From positions 62,001 to 126,000 of the forward strand of contig NZ_SOBH01000003.1 in assembly GCF_004365635.1 (NCBI RefSeq): a stretch of DNA of 64,000 nucleotides, read 5' to 3'. The DNA is from Litoreibacter halocynthiae. GTDB taxonomy: Bacteria > Pseudomonadota > Alphaproteobacteria > Rhodobacterales > Rhodobacteraceae. Under the pieces are notes generated by a model. That model searched no databases. It saw nothing but the letters and a program-made list of their open reading frames with translations, and was not told the origin of the DNA. Numbering within the stretch: position 1 is the first letter of the stretch; the number at the start of each line of letters is the position of its first letter. Shown piece after piece: positions 26,571-35,208 of this stretch. Both the position numbers and the translations under genes were made by a program.

Positions 26571-27887
26571 TCACCGGACAGGCCCGTGATAGTCGAAAAT
26601 CAACGCCGACACATCGTCGCTGAATTCGGTGGCGCCCGTGTAACTGCGCAGCGTCGACAACATCTGGCACAGCGTTTCCTGTCCGTCCTGATCGCGCGCC
26701 GCGGTCAGGATTGCGCCAAAGCCGTCGTCATCCAGCATCTCGCCGCTCGGGGATTCGGCTTCGGTGATTCCGTCAGAATGCAGCACCAGCCTGTCCCCTG
26801 GTTCCAGTTGCGTCTCGAACGAAATGTAAGGCGCGTCGGGGATTAATCCGACCGGCATACCCCCATCGCCAAGCAGCACAGGAGGGTTTTCGCCCCTTTG
26901 CAGCACCGGATGCGGGTGGCCCGCCTGCACCGTTCGCATGCGCCCGCTTTTCAGGTCCACAATGCTCAACGCGATAGTGAAGTAATGCTCGGTCTCCAAC
27001 TCCCGCAGCAGCAGCTTGTTCAGGTCGCTGACGGTTTCGGCCGGATCACGGGCCGTGAATTTACCATTGCCGAGCTTGTGCAACGCCATGTTCTGGCTGG
27101 GGGTCAGCCCGCTTAAATACCCCGCCAGCCGCGCCGTCATCAGCGCGGATGTGACGCCATGGCCGGACACATCAAGCGAGAACAGCCCGATCTGGTGATC
27201 GTTCACGCGGAACTGCCCCACCAGGTCACCACCGACATGGCCGCTGGGTGTCAGGTTCAACGCAATGCGGCCTTCCGGAAGCTCGATATCGGTTTCGCGG
27301 ACAAGGGATTGCTGGAGATGCCGCGCCTCCGACAGGTCGTGATTGAGCGCGTCGTAGAGCGTTTCGATCCGCGTCAGTGCGGCGTTGACGATCTCGTTCT
27401 TGTCGATCAGCGCGGCTTGCATCTGCAATACCCGCTCGCCCGCCCGTAACCGCGCCCGCAATTCGCCGGAATTGACCGGCTTGGTTAGAAAGTCATCGGC
27501 ACCGGAATTCAGCCCTTCGGCGATTTCACCACTGCCGCCCTTGCTGGTGAGCAAGATGAAGTACCCGTACCCGTCCTGCCCCAGTCGCCGGAACGCGCGG
27601 CAGAAATCCGGCCCGGACATTCCGGGCATCACCCAATCGCTCAGGATCAGGGACACGTCATGTTTTTCGCACAGCGCAAGCCCGTCAGCGCCTGATTCCG
27701 CCTCCAGCACTTCGTAGCCCCATTTGCGCAGGTTGGCAGAGAGCAGTCGCCGCTGCATGCGGCTGTCATCCACCACCAGAACCTGCCGCGGCACCGCCGG
27801 ATCGGTGTCGCCGCTGTCTTCCCATTCAAGGGGGTCGAACTGTTGAGCATGTGCGATCCCGTGGATCGGCGAAGTATGACGTAACAT
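26571..27887 (-). CDS. Response regulator fused to PP2C/SpoIIE-type phosphatase
   Basis: This 438-residue protein has a receiver domain (about 34-150; acidic VVDDS, phospho-acceptor D84 in ILSDWVMPG, Lys in FLTKPVNSGE), then a helical linker, then a PP2C-type phosphatase domain (SGHVGGDLVGQF, LDVSGHGVTSALM, HSDGITEAESP and FSDDVSALIFDY). The layout matches RsbU-like regulators that dephosphorylate an anti-sigma antagonist, but no such genes are in view. The first metal motif reads GGDLVG where many relatives have GGDxxD. ATG 27887 is the best start. It is divergent from an Hpt gene, a likely phosphodonor. Confidence 0.9.
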   Translation of the reverse strand: MLRHTSPIHGIAHAQQFDPLEWEDSGDTDPAVPRQVLVVDDSRMQRRLLSANLRKWGYEVLEAESGADGLALCEKHDVSLILSDWVMPGMSGPDFCRAFRRLGQDGYGYFILLTSKGGSGEIAEGLNSGADDFLTKPVNSGELRARLRAGERVLQMQAALIDKNEIVNAALTRIETLYDALNHDLSEARHLQQSLVRETDIELPEGRIALNLTPSGHVGGDLVGQFRVNDHQIGLFSLDVSGHGVTSALMTARLAGYLSGLTPSQNMALHKLGNGKFTARDPAETVSDLNKLLLRELETEHYFTIALSIVDLKSGRMRTVQAGHPHPVLQRGENPPVLLGDGGMPVGLIPDAPYISFETQLEPGDRLVLHSDGITEAESPSGEMLDDDGFGAILTAARDQDGQETLCQMLSTLRSYTGATEFSDDVSALIFDYHGPVR

Positions 27888-28021
27888 ACATGCAGAAAGC
27901 GCCTGAATTCTTAAGGCTCTGTGAATGCTCAAATTGGATTAATTACAATTGGAACAGTCACCGTTCCTTAATCTTCAGGACCACAGCATGGCGCATCAAA
28001 GACGTGTGCAGGATCTGTGGA

Positions 28022-28324
28022 ATGTTGAACTGGTCACGAGTGGCAGAGTTGAAAGAGGATTTGGGAGAGGAGGATTTTCGCGAAATCACCACCCTGTTTC
28101 TGGAGGAGGTGGAGGAGAAGCTGGCAGAGCTATCCTCTGACCCGCCAGACATCTTCGCCGACGACCTTCATTTCCTGAAAGGCAGCGCTGCCAATCTGGG
28201 GTTCGAAGGTTTTCGCGCGATGTGCGAGCAGATGGAAAACACGCCGGACACAGCACAGCTAAGTGATCTGCGCGGTCTGTACGCGCTTTCGAAAACCGCG
28301 TTTCTGGAAGGGATGGGCCCCTAA
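28022..28324 (+). CDS. Hpt-domain phosphotransfer protein
   Basis: This 100-residue four-helix protein carries H50 in DDLHFLKGSAANLGF, the phosphorylated histidine of Hpt domains. ATG 28022 has AGGA upstream and leaves a protein that is just the domain. It is divergent from the receiver/PP2C gene, with about 134 bases holding both promoters, so it probably passes phosphate to D84 of that protein from an unseen hybrid kinase. Its stop TAA overlaps the ilvA stop by four bases (CTAA). Confidence 0.88.
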   Translation: MLNWSRVAELKEDLGEEDFREITTLFLEEVEEKLAELSSDPPDIFADDLHFLKGSAANLGFEGFRAMCEQMENTPDTAQLSDLRGLYALSKTAFLEGMGP

Positions 28325-29568
28325 ATCAGGAACTCGGCCAACACGTCGTCATTGGTGATGTCGCGATGCTCGAACCCGCCATCGGACATGGACTGGAACA
28401 GGCGCGCGAAGGCATCTGGCTCCTTGGTTTCAATCCCGATCAGAACGGAGCCGAAGTTGCGCGCGGACTTCTTCAAATACTCAAAACGCGCGATGTCGTC
28501 GTCAGGTCCAAGCAGCGCCAGAAAGTCCTTCAACGCGCCGGGGCGTTGGGGCATCCGCAAAATCAGGTATTTCTTCAATCCGGCATAGCGCTGGGCGCGC
28601 TCTTTGACCTCGGGCAGGCGTTCAAAATCGAAATTCCCGCCAGAGGTCACGCACACAACTGTCTTGCCTTTGATCTCTGCCGCCAGATCGTCAAGCGCAT
28701 CAATCACCAGCGCACCGGCGGGTTCCAGCACGATCCCTTCCACGTTCAGCAGCCGGATCATGGTGCCGCAAATGCGGTTTTCAGGCGCAAGCAACACATG
28801 GGCCGGATCGACATGTTTAAGCACCTCGAAGGTGTGTTTCCCGATCTGGGCCACGGCGGCGCCATCCACAAACGTGTCAATATGGGGCAGGTTCACAGGT
28901 TCGCCTTTGGCCAAGGCGGCGGTCAGGGACGCACCGCCCGCAGGCTCGATATAGCGAAACGCAATGTCAGCACCGACCTCGTTAAAATAGCGCGTGACAC
29001 CTGCCGACAATCCGCCACCGCCGACGGGCAGCAGCAACATATCCGGCGTCTCCGGCATTTCCGCCTCAATCTCGACCGCGACGGAGGCTTGCCCCTCGAT
29101 CACGTCGGGGTCATCAAAAGGCGACAGGAAATGCGCGCCAATCTCGGCGCAATGGTCTTGCGCGGCGCGTAGGGTCTGGTCGAAATAGTCGCCCGTCAGG
29201 CGAATTTTGACGGAGTCGCCCCCGAAGGCGCGGGTTTTCTCGATCTTTTGCTGCGGAGTGGTGATCGGCATGAAGACCTCGCCCGTCACGCCGAAATGGC
29301 GGCAGGCAAAGGCGAAACCTTGCGCGTGGTTGCCAGCACTCGCACAGACGAAATTGCGTTGCTCCGGATGGCTGATCCTGCGTTTCGACATGGCGTTGAA
29401 CGCGCCGCGAATTTTGTAGGACCGCACGGGAGACAGGTCCTCGCGCTTCAGGTAAATCCGCGCGTTATACCGCTCTGACAGGTAGTCGTTCAGTTGCAGC
29501 GGTGTCGTGTCGAACAACGCGCGCATCGCTTTGCACGCGGCGCGGGCGGTGGTGGGGAAATCGGTCAT
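28321..29568 (-). CDS. ilvA: Threonine ammonia-lyase (threonine dehydratase)
   Basis: This 415-residue PLP enzyme deaminates threonine to 2-oxobutanoate, the entry to isoleucine synthesis. The PLP lysine is in PVRSYKIRGAFNAM, the phosphate loop in PVGGGGLSAG, and SGGNFDFERLP follows. The C-terminal 80 residues (LILRMPQRPGALKDFLALL) form an ACT-like regulatory domain, so feedback control by isoleucine is possible. ATG 29568 overlaps the stop of the upstream membrane-protein gene by four bases. Confidence 0.93.
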   Translation of the reverse strand: MTDFPTTARAACKAMRALFDTTPLQLNDYLSERYNARIYLKREDLSPVRSYKIRGAFNAMSKRRISHPEQRNFVCASAGNHAQGFAFACRHFGVTGEVFMPITTPQQKIEKTRAFGGDSVKIRLTGDYFDQTLRAAQDHCAEIGAHFLSPFDDPDVIEGQASVAVEIEAEMPETPDMLLLPVGGGGLSAGVTRYFNEVGADIAFRYIEPAGGASLTAALAKGEPVNLPHIDTFVDGAAVAQIGKHTFEVLKHVDPAHVLLAPENRICGTMIRLLNVEGIVLEPAGALVIDALDDLAAEIKGKTVVCVTSGGNFDFERLPEVKERAQRYAGLKKYLILRMPQRPGALKDFLALLGPDDDIARFEYLKKSARNFGSVLIGIETKEPDAFARLFQSMSDGGFEHRDITNDDVLAEFLI

Positions 29569-30323
29569 TTTGCCACCGGCGGAATCAGGCGGAAGATGGC
29601 GACGAGCCAGCCCGTGCCGATCAGCACGATCAGCCATGTCGAGACGATACTGACGATGTTGCCAGCGATCAGCAGGCCCGACAGTACGGCGGACGGCACC
29701 GACAACAACGTCACCAGCAACGCGGCGAAAATCGCTAAAATCCAAAGCCCCTTGTCGCGTGAACCGGACCACGCTTGCATCAGGGACAACACCTGACCCG
29801 CCGCGGCGGCAGGCAGTGCTGCCCCAAGTCTGAAGAACAGCCAAAGCAGCAGGCATGCAATCACGAAGGGATAGACGGTGAACCCGACCAGCAGCGGCAG
29901 GTAGGGCAGGACGAACGATCCGAGACTGCTTATCACGAAGCCCGCCGCGCCGATTGATCCGGTGATCAGGATCAGCGTCATCAAAAATCCGCCAAACGGC
30001 GCCGCCTTCAGTGACGCTATCACACCGCGCGGCGTGTCTGCGCCAAGGCAAAAGCGACTCCAGATCAGGGAAACGCAGCAAGCCGCAATCAGGTTGAAGA
30101 CCACCGATAGCATGGTGAAGGTCGCCGACAGGTTCGGCATTTGCCCCTCGGCATCCGGTTGCAAGGACATTGCCCCGATGGGCAAACCGACCATCAGGTA
30201 ACCAAGCGCGTAGATCAGCAAGCTCGCCAACACCCAGATCAGGGCGGTGAGCCGAAGTGCTGTTCCAAAGTTGCCGAATAGCTGCGTTAACCCATAGGTG
30301 AAGATGTCGATTGCTTGCCGCAT
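29565..30323 (-). CDS. Integral membrane protein of unknown function
   Basis: This 252-residue protein has about six hydrophobic helices (for example [35 protein letters not shown] and [13 protein letters not shown]). It opens with [20 protein letters not shown], like Rhodobacterales membrane proteins of unknown function. No catalytic or transport motif is visible. Its last four bases overlap the ilvA start, so the two are coupled, but a functional link to isoleucine synthesis is not evident. It is divergent from argG. Confidence 0.75.
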   Translation of the reverse strand: MRQAIDIFTYGLTQLFGNFGTALRLTALIWVLASLLIYALGYLMVGLPIGAMSLQPDAEGQMPNLSATFTMLSVVFNLIAACCVSLIWSRFCLGADTPRGVIASLKAAPFGGFLMTLILITGSIGAAGFVISSLGSFVLPYLPLLVGFTVYPFVIACLLLWLFFRLGAALPAAAAGQVLSLMQAWSGSRDKGLWILAIFAALLVTLLSVPSAVLSGLLIAGNIVSIVSTWLIVLIGTGWLVAIFRLIPPVAK

Positions 30324-30467
30324 AGTGCTCGTTGCCCGTCATTTTTCTTTGATGCGACCCTGCGGTTAAACGCCCTTTGGGTCAATCACGGCGATGCACG
30401 CCCTTGCACCCCTGTGACATTGGCGCTATCGCCCTTGGCGACCTTTAGCCTCAGCCGGAGACGCCCA

Positions 30468-31694
30468 ATGTCCGCCCCCAAAAAAGTAGTTCTCGCCTAT
30501 TCTGGCGGTCTTGATACCTCGATCATTCTGAAATGGCTGCAAACCGAATACGGCTGCGAGGTGGTGACTTTTACCGCCGATCTGGGTCAGGGCGAGGAGC
30601 TGGAGCCAGCCCGCAAGAAAGCCGAGCTGCTGGGGATCGCACCGGAAAACATCTACATTGAAGACGTGCGCGAGGAATTCGTGCGGGATTTCGTCTTCCC
30701 GATGTTCCGCGCCAATGCGGTTTATGAGGGCCTGTACCTGCTGGGTACATCGATTGCCCGACCGCTGATATCCAAGCGTCTGGTCGAGATCGCCGCCGAA
30801 ACTGGCGCTGACGCCGTGGCGCATGGCGCGACGGGCAAAGGCAACGACCAAGTGCGGTTCGAGCTGGCCGCCTATGCGCTGAACCCCGACATCAAGGTGA
30901 TCGCACCTTGGCGGGAATGGGATTTGTCGTCCCGCACCAAGCTGCTGGAATTTGCCGAGCAGAACCAGATACCGATCGCCAAGGACAAACGCGGCGAAGC
31001 GCCGTTCTCGGTGGATGCGAACCTGCTGCATACGTCCTCCGAGGGCAAAGTGCTGGAAGATCCCGCCGACGAGGCACCCGATTACGTCTATCAGCGCACG
31101 GTGAACCCCGAAGACGCGCCGAACGAGCCGGAATTCGTGGAAGTCGGCTTTGAGCGCGGTGACGCGGTGTCGATCAACGGCGAGGCGATGAGCCCCGCGA
31201 CGATCCTGACCAAACTGAACGAGCTGGGTGGCAAGCATGGTTGCGGCCGTCTTGATCTGGTCGAAGGCCGCTTCGTTGGCATGAAGTCGCGCGGCGTTTA
31301 CGAGACACCGGGCGGCACATTGCTGCTGGAAGCCCATCGCGGGATCGAGTCGATCACGCTGGATCGGGGCGCGGCGCACCTGAAAGACGAGCTGATGCCG
31401 AAATACGCAGAGCTGATCTATAACGGCTTCTGGTTCTCGCCAGAGCGCGAAATGCTGCAAGCGCTGATCGACAAGTCTCAGGAACATGTCACCGGCACCG
31501 TGCGCCTGAAGCTCTACAAAGGCTTGGCGCGGACTGTGGCGCGGTGGTCGGATCACTCGCTCTATTCCGAAGCGCATGTGACGTTCGAGGAAGACGCGGG
31601 CGCTTATGACCAGAAGGACGCGGCTGGTTTCATCCAGTTGAACGCGCTGCGGTTGAAGCTGCTGGCAGCCCGCGACAAGCGCCTTAAGAAATAG
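30468..31694 (+). CDS. argG: Argininosuccinate synthase
   Basis: This 408-residue enzyme joins citrulline and aspartate with ATP in arginine synthesis. The PP-loop [14 protein letters not shown] is at residues 10-23, with [13 protein letters not shown] and the C-terminal [12 protein letters not shown] as further landmarks. ATG 30468 gives the standard start [14 protein letters not shown]; the frame is open upstream without homology. It stands alone and is divergent from the membrane-protein/ilvA pair. Confidence 0.97.
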   Translation: MSAPKKVVLAYSGGLDTSIILKWLQTEYGCEVVTFTADLGQGEELEPARKKAELLGIAPENIYIEDVREEFVRDFVFPMFRANAVYEGLYLLGTSIARPLISKRLVEIAAETGADAVAHGATGKGNDQVRFELAAYALNPDIKVIAPWREWDLSSRTKLLEFAEQNQIPIAKDKRGEAPFSVDANLLHTSSEGKVLEDPADEAPDYVYQRTVNPEDAPNEPEFVEVGFERGDAVSINGEAMSPATILTKLNELGGKHGCGRLDLVEGRFVGMKSRGVYETPGGTLLLEAHRGIESITLDRGAAHLKDELMPKYAELIYNGFWFSPEREMLQALIDKSQEHVTGTVRLKLYKGLARTVARWSDHSLYSEAHVTFEEDAGAYDQKDAAGFIQLNALRLKLLAARDKRLKK

Positions 31695-31699
31695 CCAAA

Positions 31700-31723
31700 A
31701 CGGCGCCCTGTTGAGGGCGCCGT
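31700..31723 (-). terminator. Terminator between argG and the DUF7282-like gene
   Basis: A perfect 10-bp stem ACGGCGCCCT / AGGGCGCCGT closes the loop GTTG. On the minus strand it is followed by TTTT, so it suits the minus-strand gene that stops at 31754. Being symmetric, it may also stop argG transcripts, which end five bases upstream. Confidence 0.85.
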
Positions 31724-31753
31724 CCTACTCGTGCACTCGCTACCGCACTAACT

Positions 31754-32170
31754 TTACTTGGCCTTGATGACCTGCATCACCAGTTTGCCGTCCGGCTTGA
31801 TCGGGCCGTCTTCTTTGGCACCCAAAGTGTATTCGAAGACGCCGGTTTGCATGCCGCCTTCTTCCGCGTGGACCATCAGCATCAGCATATCGCCAGAGGC
31901 AACAGGCTCTTGCAGGATGGCGGCGACGTCTGCGTTGTCACCCATGCGCAGGGGGGCGTAGCCGACCACCGGGCCGGGTTTCATGTCGGCGTCGGTGCGG
32001 TGAACGACCAGCCAGCCGTTGACGCCAGCGGTGACGGCATCGGCGGAAACGATGCCGTTGGAGACGTCCTGATCCATGGCGGTGACGCTTGGGGTCGGGG
32101 CGTGACCATCGGCCAGCGCGGCCCCTGTGATCATCAGGGCGGCGGCGGTTGTAGCGATGAAGAATTTCAT
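31754..32170 (-). CDS. Secreted DUF7282-like protein
   Basis: This 138-residue protein has a signal peptide (MKFFIATTAAALMITGAALA, then DGHAPTP). The mature part has VNGWLVVHRTDADMKPGPVVGYAPLRMGDNADV and later LMVHAEEGG, EYTLGAKEDGP and VMQVIKAK. This strand order with a VVGY turn and a DGP motif resembles DUF7282, a domain I know mainly from halophilic archaea and scattered bacteria. Function is unknown. AAGGAG lies nine bases before the ATG at 32170. A TCCCCC-GTTAT-GGGGGA hairpin sits in its 5' leader (32195-32211). Confidence 0.7.
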   Translation of the reverse strand: MKFFIATTAAALMITGAALADGHAPTPSVTAMDQDVSNGIVSADAVTAGVNGWLVVHRTDADMKPGPVVGYAPLRMGDNADVAAILQEPVASGDMLMLMVHAEEGGMQTGVFEYTLGAKEDGPIKPDGKLVMQVIKAK

Positions 32171-32278
32171 GTGTCGTAACTCCTTAAGCTCAGCTCCCCC
32201 GTTATGGGGGATGTGCTTGGAGACACGTATCCAGCAGTTAGGAAGTTTCACCGGAGTTGAAAAAAAGGTGAAAATGGT

Positions 32279-32298
32279 AGGTAACCCATGGGTTACCT
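32279..32298. promoter_or_regulatory. Perfect 20-bp palindrome, operator candidate
   Basis: AGGTAACCCATGGGTTACCT is identical on both strands. It lies about 110 bases upstream of the DUF7282-like gene start and the same distance beyond the sulfotransferase-like gene's stop, in a 235-base gap that is AT-rich and has no ORF. A symmetric site of this size suits a dimeric regulator. It lacks a loop long enough to be a convincing terminator. Confidence 0.5.
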
Positions 32299-32405
32299 TG
32301 GATATTTTTGCGTTAACTTTCTTCGGCTGATCTGGCTGGGTTTTCCTGTTTTGCGTTTACAGGTGTTGAAGAACCGTAAACCCAATCAAATCAAAAACCC
32401 GCCAT

Positions 32406-33107
32406 TTATGATGCGATTAGCAGTTTTCGCGCTTTCAGCGCTTCGTAATGCGGCAGGGCTTTTTCGCACAATTCCGCCGCTTCCCCGTCCAGTTTCGGCA
32501 GCGCCCCTTCCGGCCCCGCGAAGCCGGTGGAGCGGTGAACCGCGCCGTACCAATGCGATGCCCAAACCCCGTCAAAAGGCTTGGGGCCGGCGGGCCAGTG
32601 CAGCATCGCGTCGGAAAACGGTAGGCCGATAGCGTCGCACAAGACGCGCAACGCGGCCTCGGGGTCTTCACGGATGTCGTGACTGTCGATCACCAAGCCG
32701 CCAATTTTTTCATACAGCGCGGTTTGCTGCGGGTAGCCAATGTCTTCCAGCGTCGGGTTCTCGCGCTTGGCGGCGTAGCTGGCGATCACGCGGGCAGGGT
32801 GGCGGATCAGGTGGACGTTGACGCAATCCTGCGTCCAGTCCAGCGGGACACCGTCCAGCATGTGATGCGGCATGTGCTTCATGTAGCGGTGTTGCGCGGG
32901 CTCCGCCGCACAGGCGTCGGCGACCTTGGCGGGGTCGGTGTCTTGCGAGGCAATGACCTCCGCGCCCATCGGGTGTTTGATCCCCGTCGCGTGCAGGTAA
33001 GCGCCATAGAAGGGTTCGTCCACCGCCTCGAAGTCGGGGCGGTTGCCGAAGCTATACATCATCGCTGTCGACAGATTGCGGGGGCCTGACCACATGGCGA
33101 TCTTCAT
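32406..33107 (-). CDS. Sulfotransferase-like protein
   Basis: This 233-residue protein opens with MKIAMWSGPRNLSTAMMYSF, an atypical phosphate-binding loop of the sulfotransferase/P-loop fold, followed by the helix-rich core and VHLIRHPARVIASYAAK, which matches the 3'-phosphate-binding region (RxPxxxxxS) of sulfotransferases. The acceptor is unknown. Its ATG overlaps the stop of the class IV aminotransferase gene by four bases. The two are often neighbours, and relatives are sometimes annotated together as branched-chain aminotransferase-associated proteins. Confidence 0.8.
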   Translation of the reverse strand: MKIAMWSGPRNLSTAMMYSFGNRPDFEAVDEPFYGAYLHATGIKHPMGAEVIASQDTDPAKVADACAAEPAQHRYMKHMPHHMLDGVPLDWTQDCVNVHLIRHPARVIASYAAKRENPTLEDIGYPQQTALYEKIGGLVIDSHDIREDPEAALRVLCDAIGLPFSDAMLHWPAGPKPFDGVWASHWYGAVHRSTGFAGPEGALPKLDGEAAELCEKALPHYEALKARKLLIAS

Positions 33108-34012
33108 TTGGTTTGGCTTTCTACCAGTTCTTTATAAAGAGCGCGCAGGCGGGTGGTGATAGGCCCAAGCTCGCCGGTGCCGATCTGGCGACCGTCGATT
33201 TCCGACACAGGTGTTTGCGCGCCGAAGGTGCCAGTCAGGAAGGCCTCGTCGGCGGAATAGGTATCGACCAGCGAGAAATTCCGCTCGTAACAGGGGATAC
33301 CATTTGCATGGCACAGGTCGATGACCTTCTGGCGGGTGATCCCGTTCATGCAATAGTCACCGGTCGAGGTCCAAACGGCCCCCTTCTTCACCACAAAGAA
33401 GTTGCACGCGTTGGTGGTGTTCACGAAGCCATTGACGTCCAGCATCAACGCCTCGTCCGCGCCAGCCTTTTCGGCGGCGATGCAGGCGAGGATGCAGTTC
33501 AGCTTGCTGTGCGAATTCAGCTTCGGGTCTTGCGTCATCGGCAAGCCGCGCAAATGCGGGACGGTGGCCAAGCGGATCGGGCGGGGCAGCTTCGGCTGGG
33601 AATGCTCCATGATGATCACGAAGGTCGGGCCGGAACGGGACAAAGCAGGATGCTGGAACGGGCGGTGCTTTACACCGCGGGTCACCATCAGGCGGGCATG
33701 TGTGTCGGTAACCATGCCGTTGGCATCGCGGGTCAGCTCAAGGGCGGCGATGACGCCCGCGCGGTCCATGCCGATATCAAGGTCGATGGCTTTGGCAGCC
33801 TCGAAAAGGCGGTCGACATGTTCGTCCAGAAAAGCCCATGTGCCATTATACAACCGTAGCCCTTCCCAGACGCCGTCGCCCAGCATGAAGCCGCTATCAT
33901 AGACAGAGACCGTAGCCTCGGCTTTGGGTTTCAGCTCGCCGTCGACATAGATCAATATCTTGTCGTTGCGGGCGTCTTCTTCGGCTTGGTGTGTGGTCTG
34001 GTGATCTGTCAT
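33104..34012 (-). CDS. Class IV aminotransferase (D-amino acid or branched-chain type)
   Basis: This 302-residue PLP enzyme has SVYDSGFMLGDGVWEGLRLY near the N-terminus, the PLP-lysine region PKLNSHSKLNCILACIAA and the phosphate site MNGITRQKVIDLC. It is distinct from the ilvE-like enzyme at 10.7-11.6 kb, and the substrate could be D-amino or branched-chain amino acids. It is followed directly by the sulfotransferase-like gene. The 131-base upstream gap also holds the promoter of the divergent DUF898 gene. Confidence 0.88.
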   Translation of the reverse strand: MTDHQTTHQAEEDARNDKILIYVDGELKPKAEATVSVYDSGFMLGDGVWEGLRLYNGTWAFLDEHVDRLFEAAKAIDLDIGMDRAGVIAALELTRDANGMVTDTHARLMVTRGVKHRPFQHPALSRSGPTFVIIMEHSQPKLPRPIRLATVPHLRGLPMTQDPKLNSHSKLNCILACIAAEKAGADEALMLDVNGFVNTTNACNFFVVKKGAVWTSTGDYCMNGITRQKVIDLCHANGIPCYERNFSLVDTYSADEAFLTGTFGAQTPVSEIDGRQIGTGELGPITTRLRALYKELVESQTK

Positions 34013-34143
34013 TGGGGCCTCCTACATCGACATAGAGCCTGAATTTTAAGTTTGGGCCAGTGGAATTCTTAGGATTCACAAACGACTCGGGCTTGTTTAT
34101 TAGGTTTGAAAAAACCAATTTCATTGAACAGAGGGAATTTACA

Positions 34144-35208
34144 ATGAGTGAGAGTTTACCACAGGGTGCGAAGCCCTTTGATTTTACCGGAAACGCCAAG
34201 GAGTGGTTCGGTATCTGGATCGTTAATCTGCTGTTGAGCATCGTGACGATTGGCATCTACTCGGCTTGGGCGAAGGTCCGGACCAAGAAGTATTTCTACA
34301 ACCACACCTATGTCGAAGGGCGCAATTTCGACTACCACGCCACCGGCAAGCAAATCCTGATCGGTCGCCTGATCGTCATCGGGGCTGTGATCGTGTTCCA
34401 GATCATTACCGCAGTTCTGCCCATCTTGGGCCTTCTGCTGCTGATCGGGCTTCTGTTCATCTTCCCGTGGCTGATCGTACGCTCGATGATCTTCAACGCG
34501 CGCATGTCCAGTTTCTCGAATGTGCGGTTCGGGTTTGTGGGCACCGTCGGGCAGGCGTTCCTGACATTCATTGTCTATCCGATCCTGACCGCCCTGACGC
34601 TTTATACAACCTTCCCGATTTTGGACCGCGCAGTGAAGCGTTTCTCGATCGACAACCACAAGCTGGGCCAAGCGCGGTTCAACATGGAGGTTGGCCTGGG
34701 CCCGTTCTACAAAGCGTTCCTTGTCGCGATTGCGTGGATCATCGTTGTTGGCTTGGTTGGCGTCGTCGTCACCGGCTTCAGCTTCAACGAGTTTGCCTAT
34801 GCGATGGACAATGCCGACCGTGCGCCAGAGCAAGCCATGAAAGTCATGGGCCTGTTCTATCTGTTGTTCTTCGTGGCCTTCTTGCCAGCGGCGTTCCTCT
34901 ATCAGGCGCTGGTTCGCAACGCGGTTTACAACAACACAACTCTGGAAGGCGGACATGCTTTTGCCTCCAACGTAACAGCGCCACAACTGTTGTGGCTGGC
35001 CGTGACGAACATGATCGTCGTGGTGTTCACGCTATTCTTGATGCTGCCATGGGCGCAGGTCCGCATGGCGCGGTATCTGGCGGCGCATACCGGCTTCATT
35101 CCGGGTGGCTCCATGGATGACTTCGTGACCCAGCAGCAGGAAGCTGGCGGCGCACTCGGGGATGCCTATACGGACCTCGAAGGCATCGACGTCGGCTTGC
35201 CGATTTAA
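34144..35208 (+). CDS. YjgN-type DUF898 membrane protein
   Basis: This 354-residue membrane protein of the DUF898 family has FDFTGNAKEWFGIWIVNLLLS and TIGIYSAWAKVRTKKYFYNH, with two more copies of the motif-like segment further on (LEGGHAFASNVTAPQLLWLA). It has about six hydrophobic helices. The start at 34144 has GAGGGA upstream; the frame is open earlier but without family likeness. Its stop TAA is directly followed by the M48 protease ATG. Function is unknown. Confidence 0.88.
   Translation: MSESLPQGAKPFDFTGNAKEWFGIWIVNLLLSIVTIGIYSAWAKVRTKKYFYNHTYVEGRNFDYHATGKQILIGRLIVIGAVIVFQIITAVLPILGLLLLIGLLFIFPWLIVRSMIFNARMSSFSNVRFGFVGTVGQAFLTFIVYPILTALTLYTTFPILDRAVKRFSIDNHKLGQARFNMEVGLGPFYKAFLVAIAWIIVVGLVGVVVTGFSFNEFAYAMDNADRAPEQAMKVMGLFYLLFFVAFLPAAFLYQALVRNAVYNNTTLEGGHAFASNVTAPQLLWLAVTNMIVVVFTLFLMLPWAQVRMARYLAAHTGFIPGGSMDDFVTQQQEAGGALGDAYTDLEGIDVGLPI

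Noticed and set aside
28321-30342. One 673-codon frame suggesting a fusion upstream of ilvA
   Set aside because: The upstream part is an out-of-frame reading of the separate membrane-protein gene; the threonine ammonia-lyase begins at 29568 with a four-base overlap.
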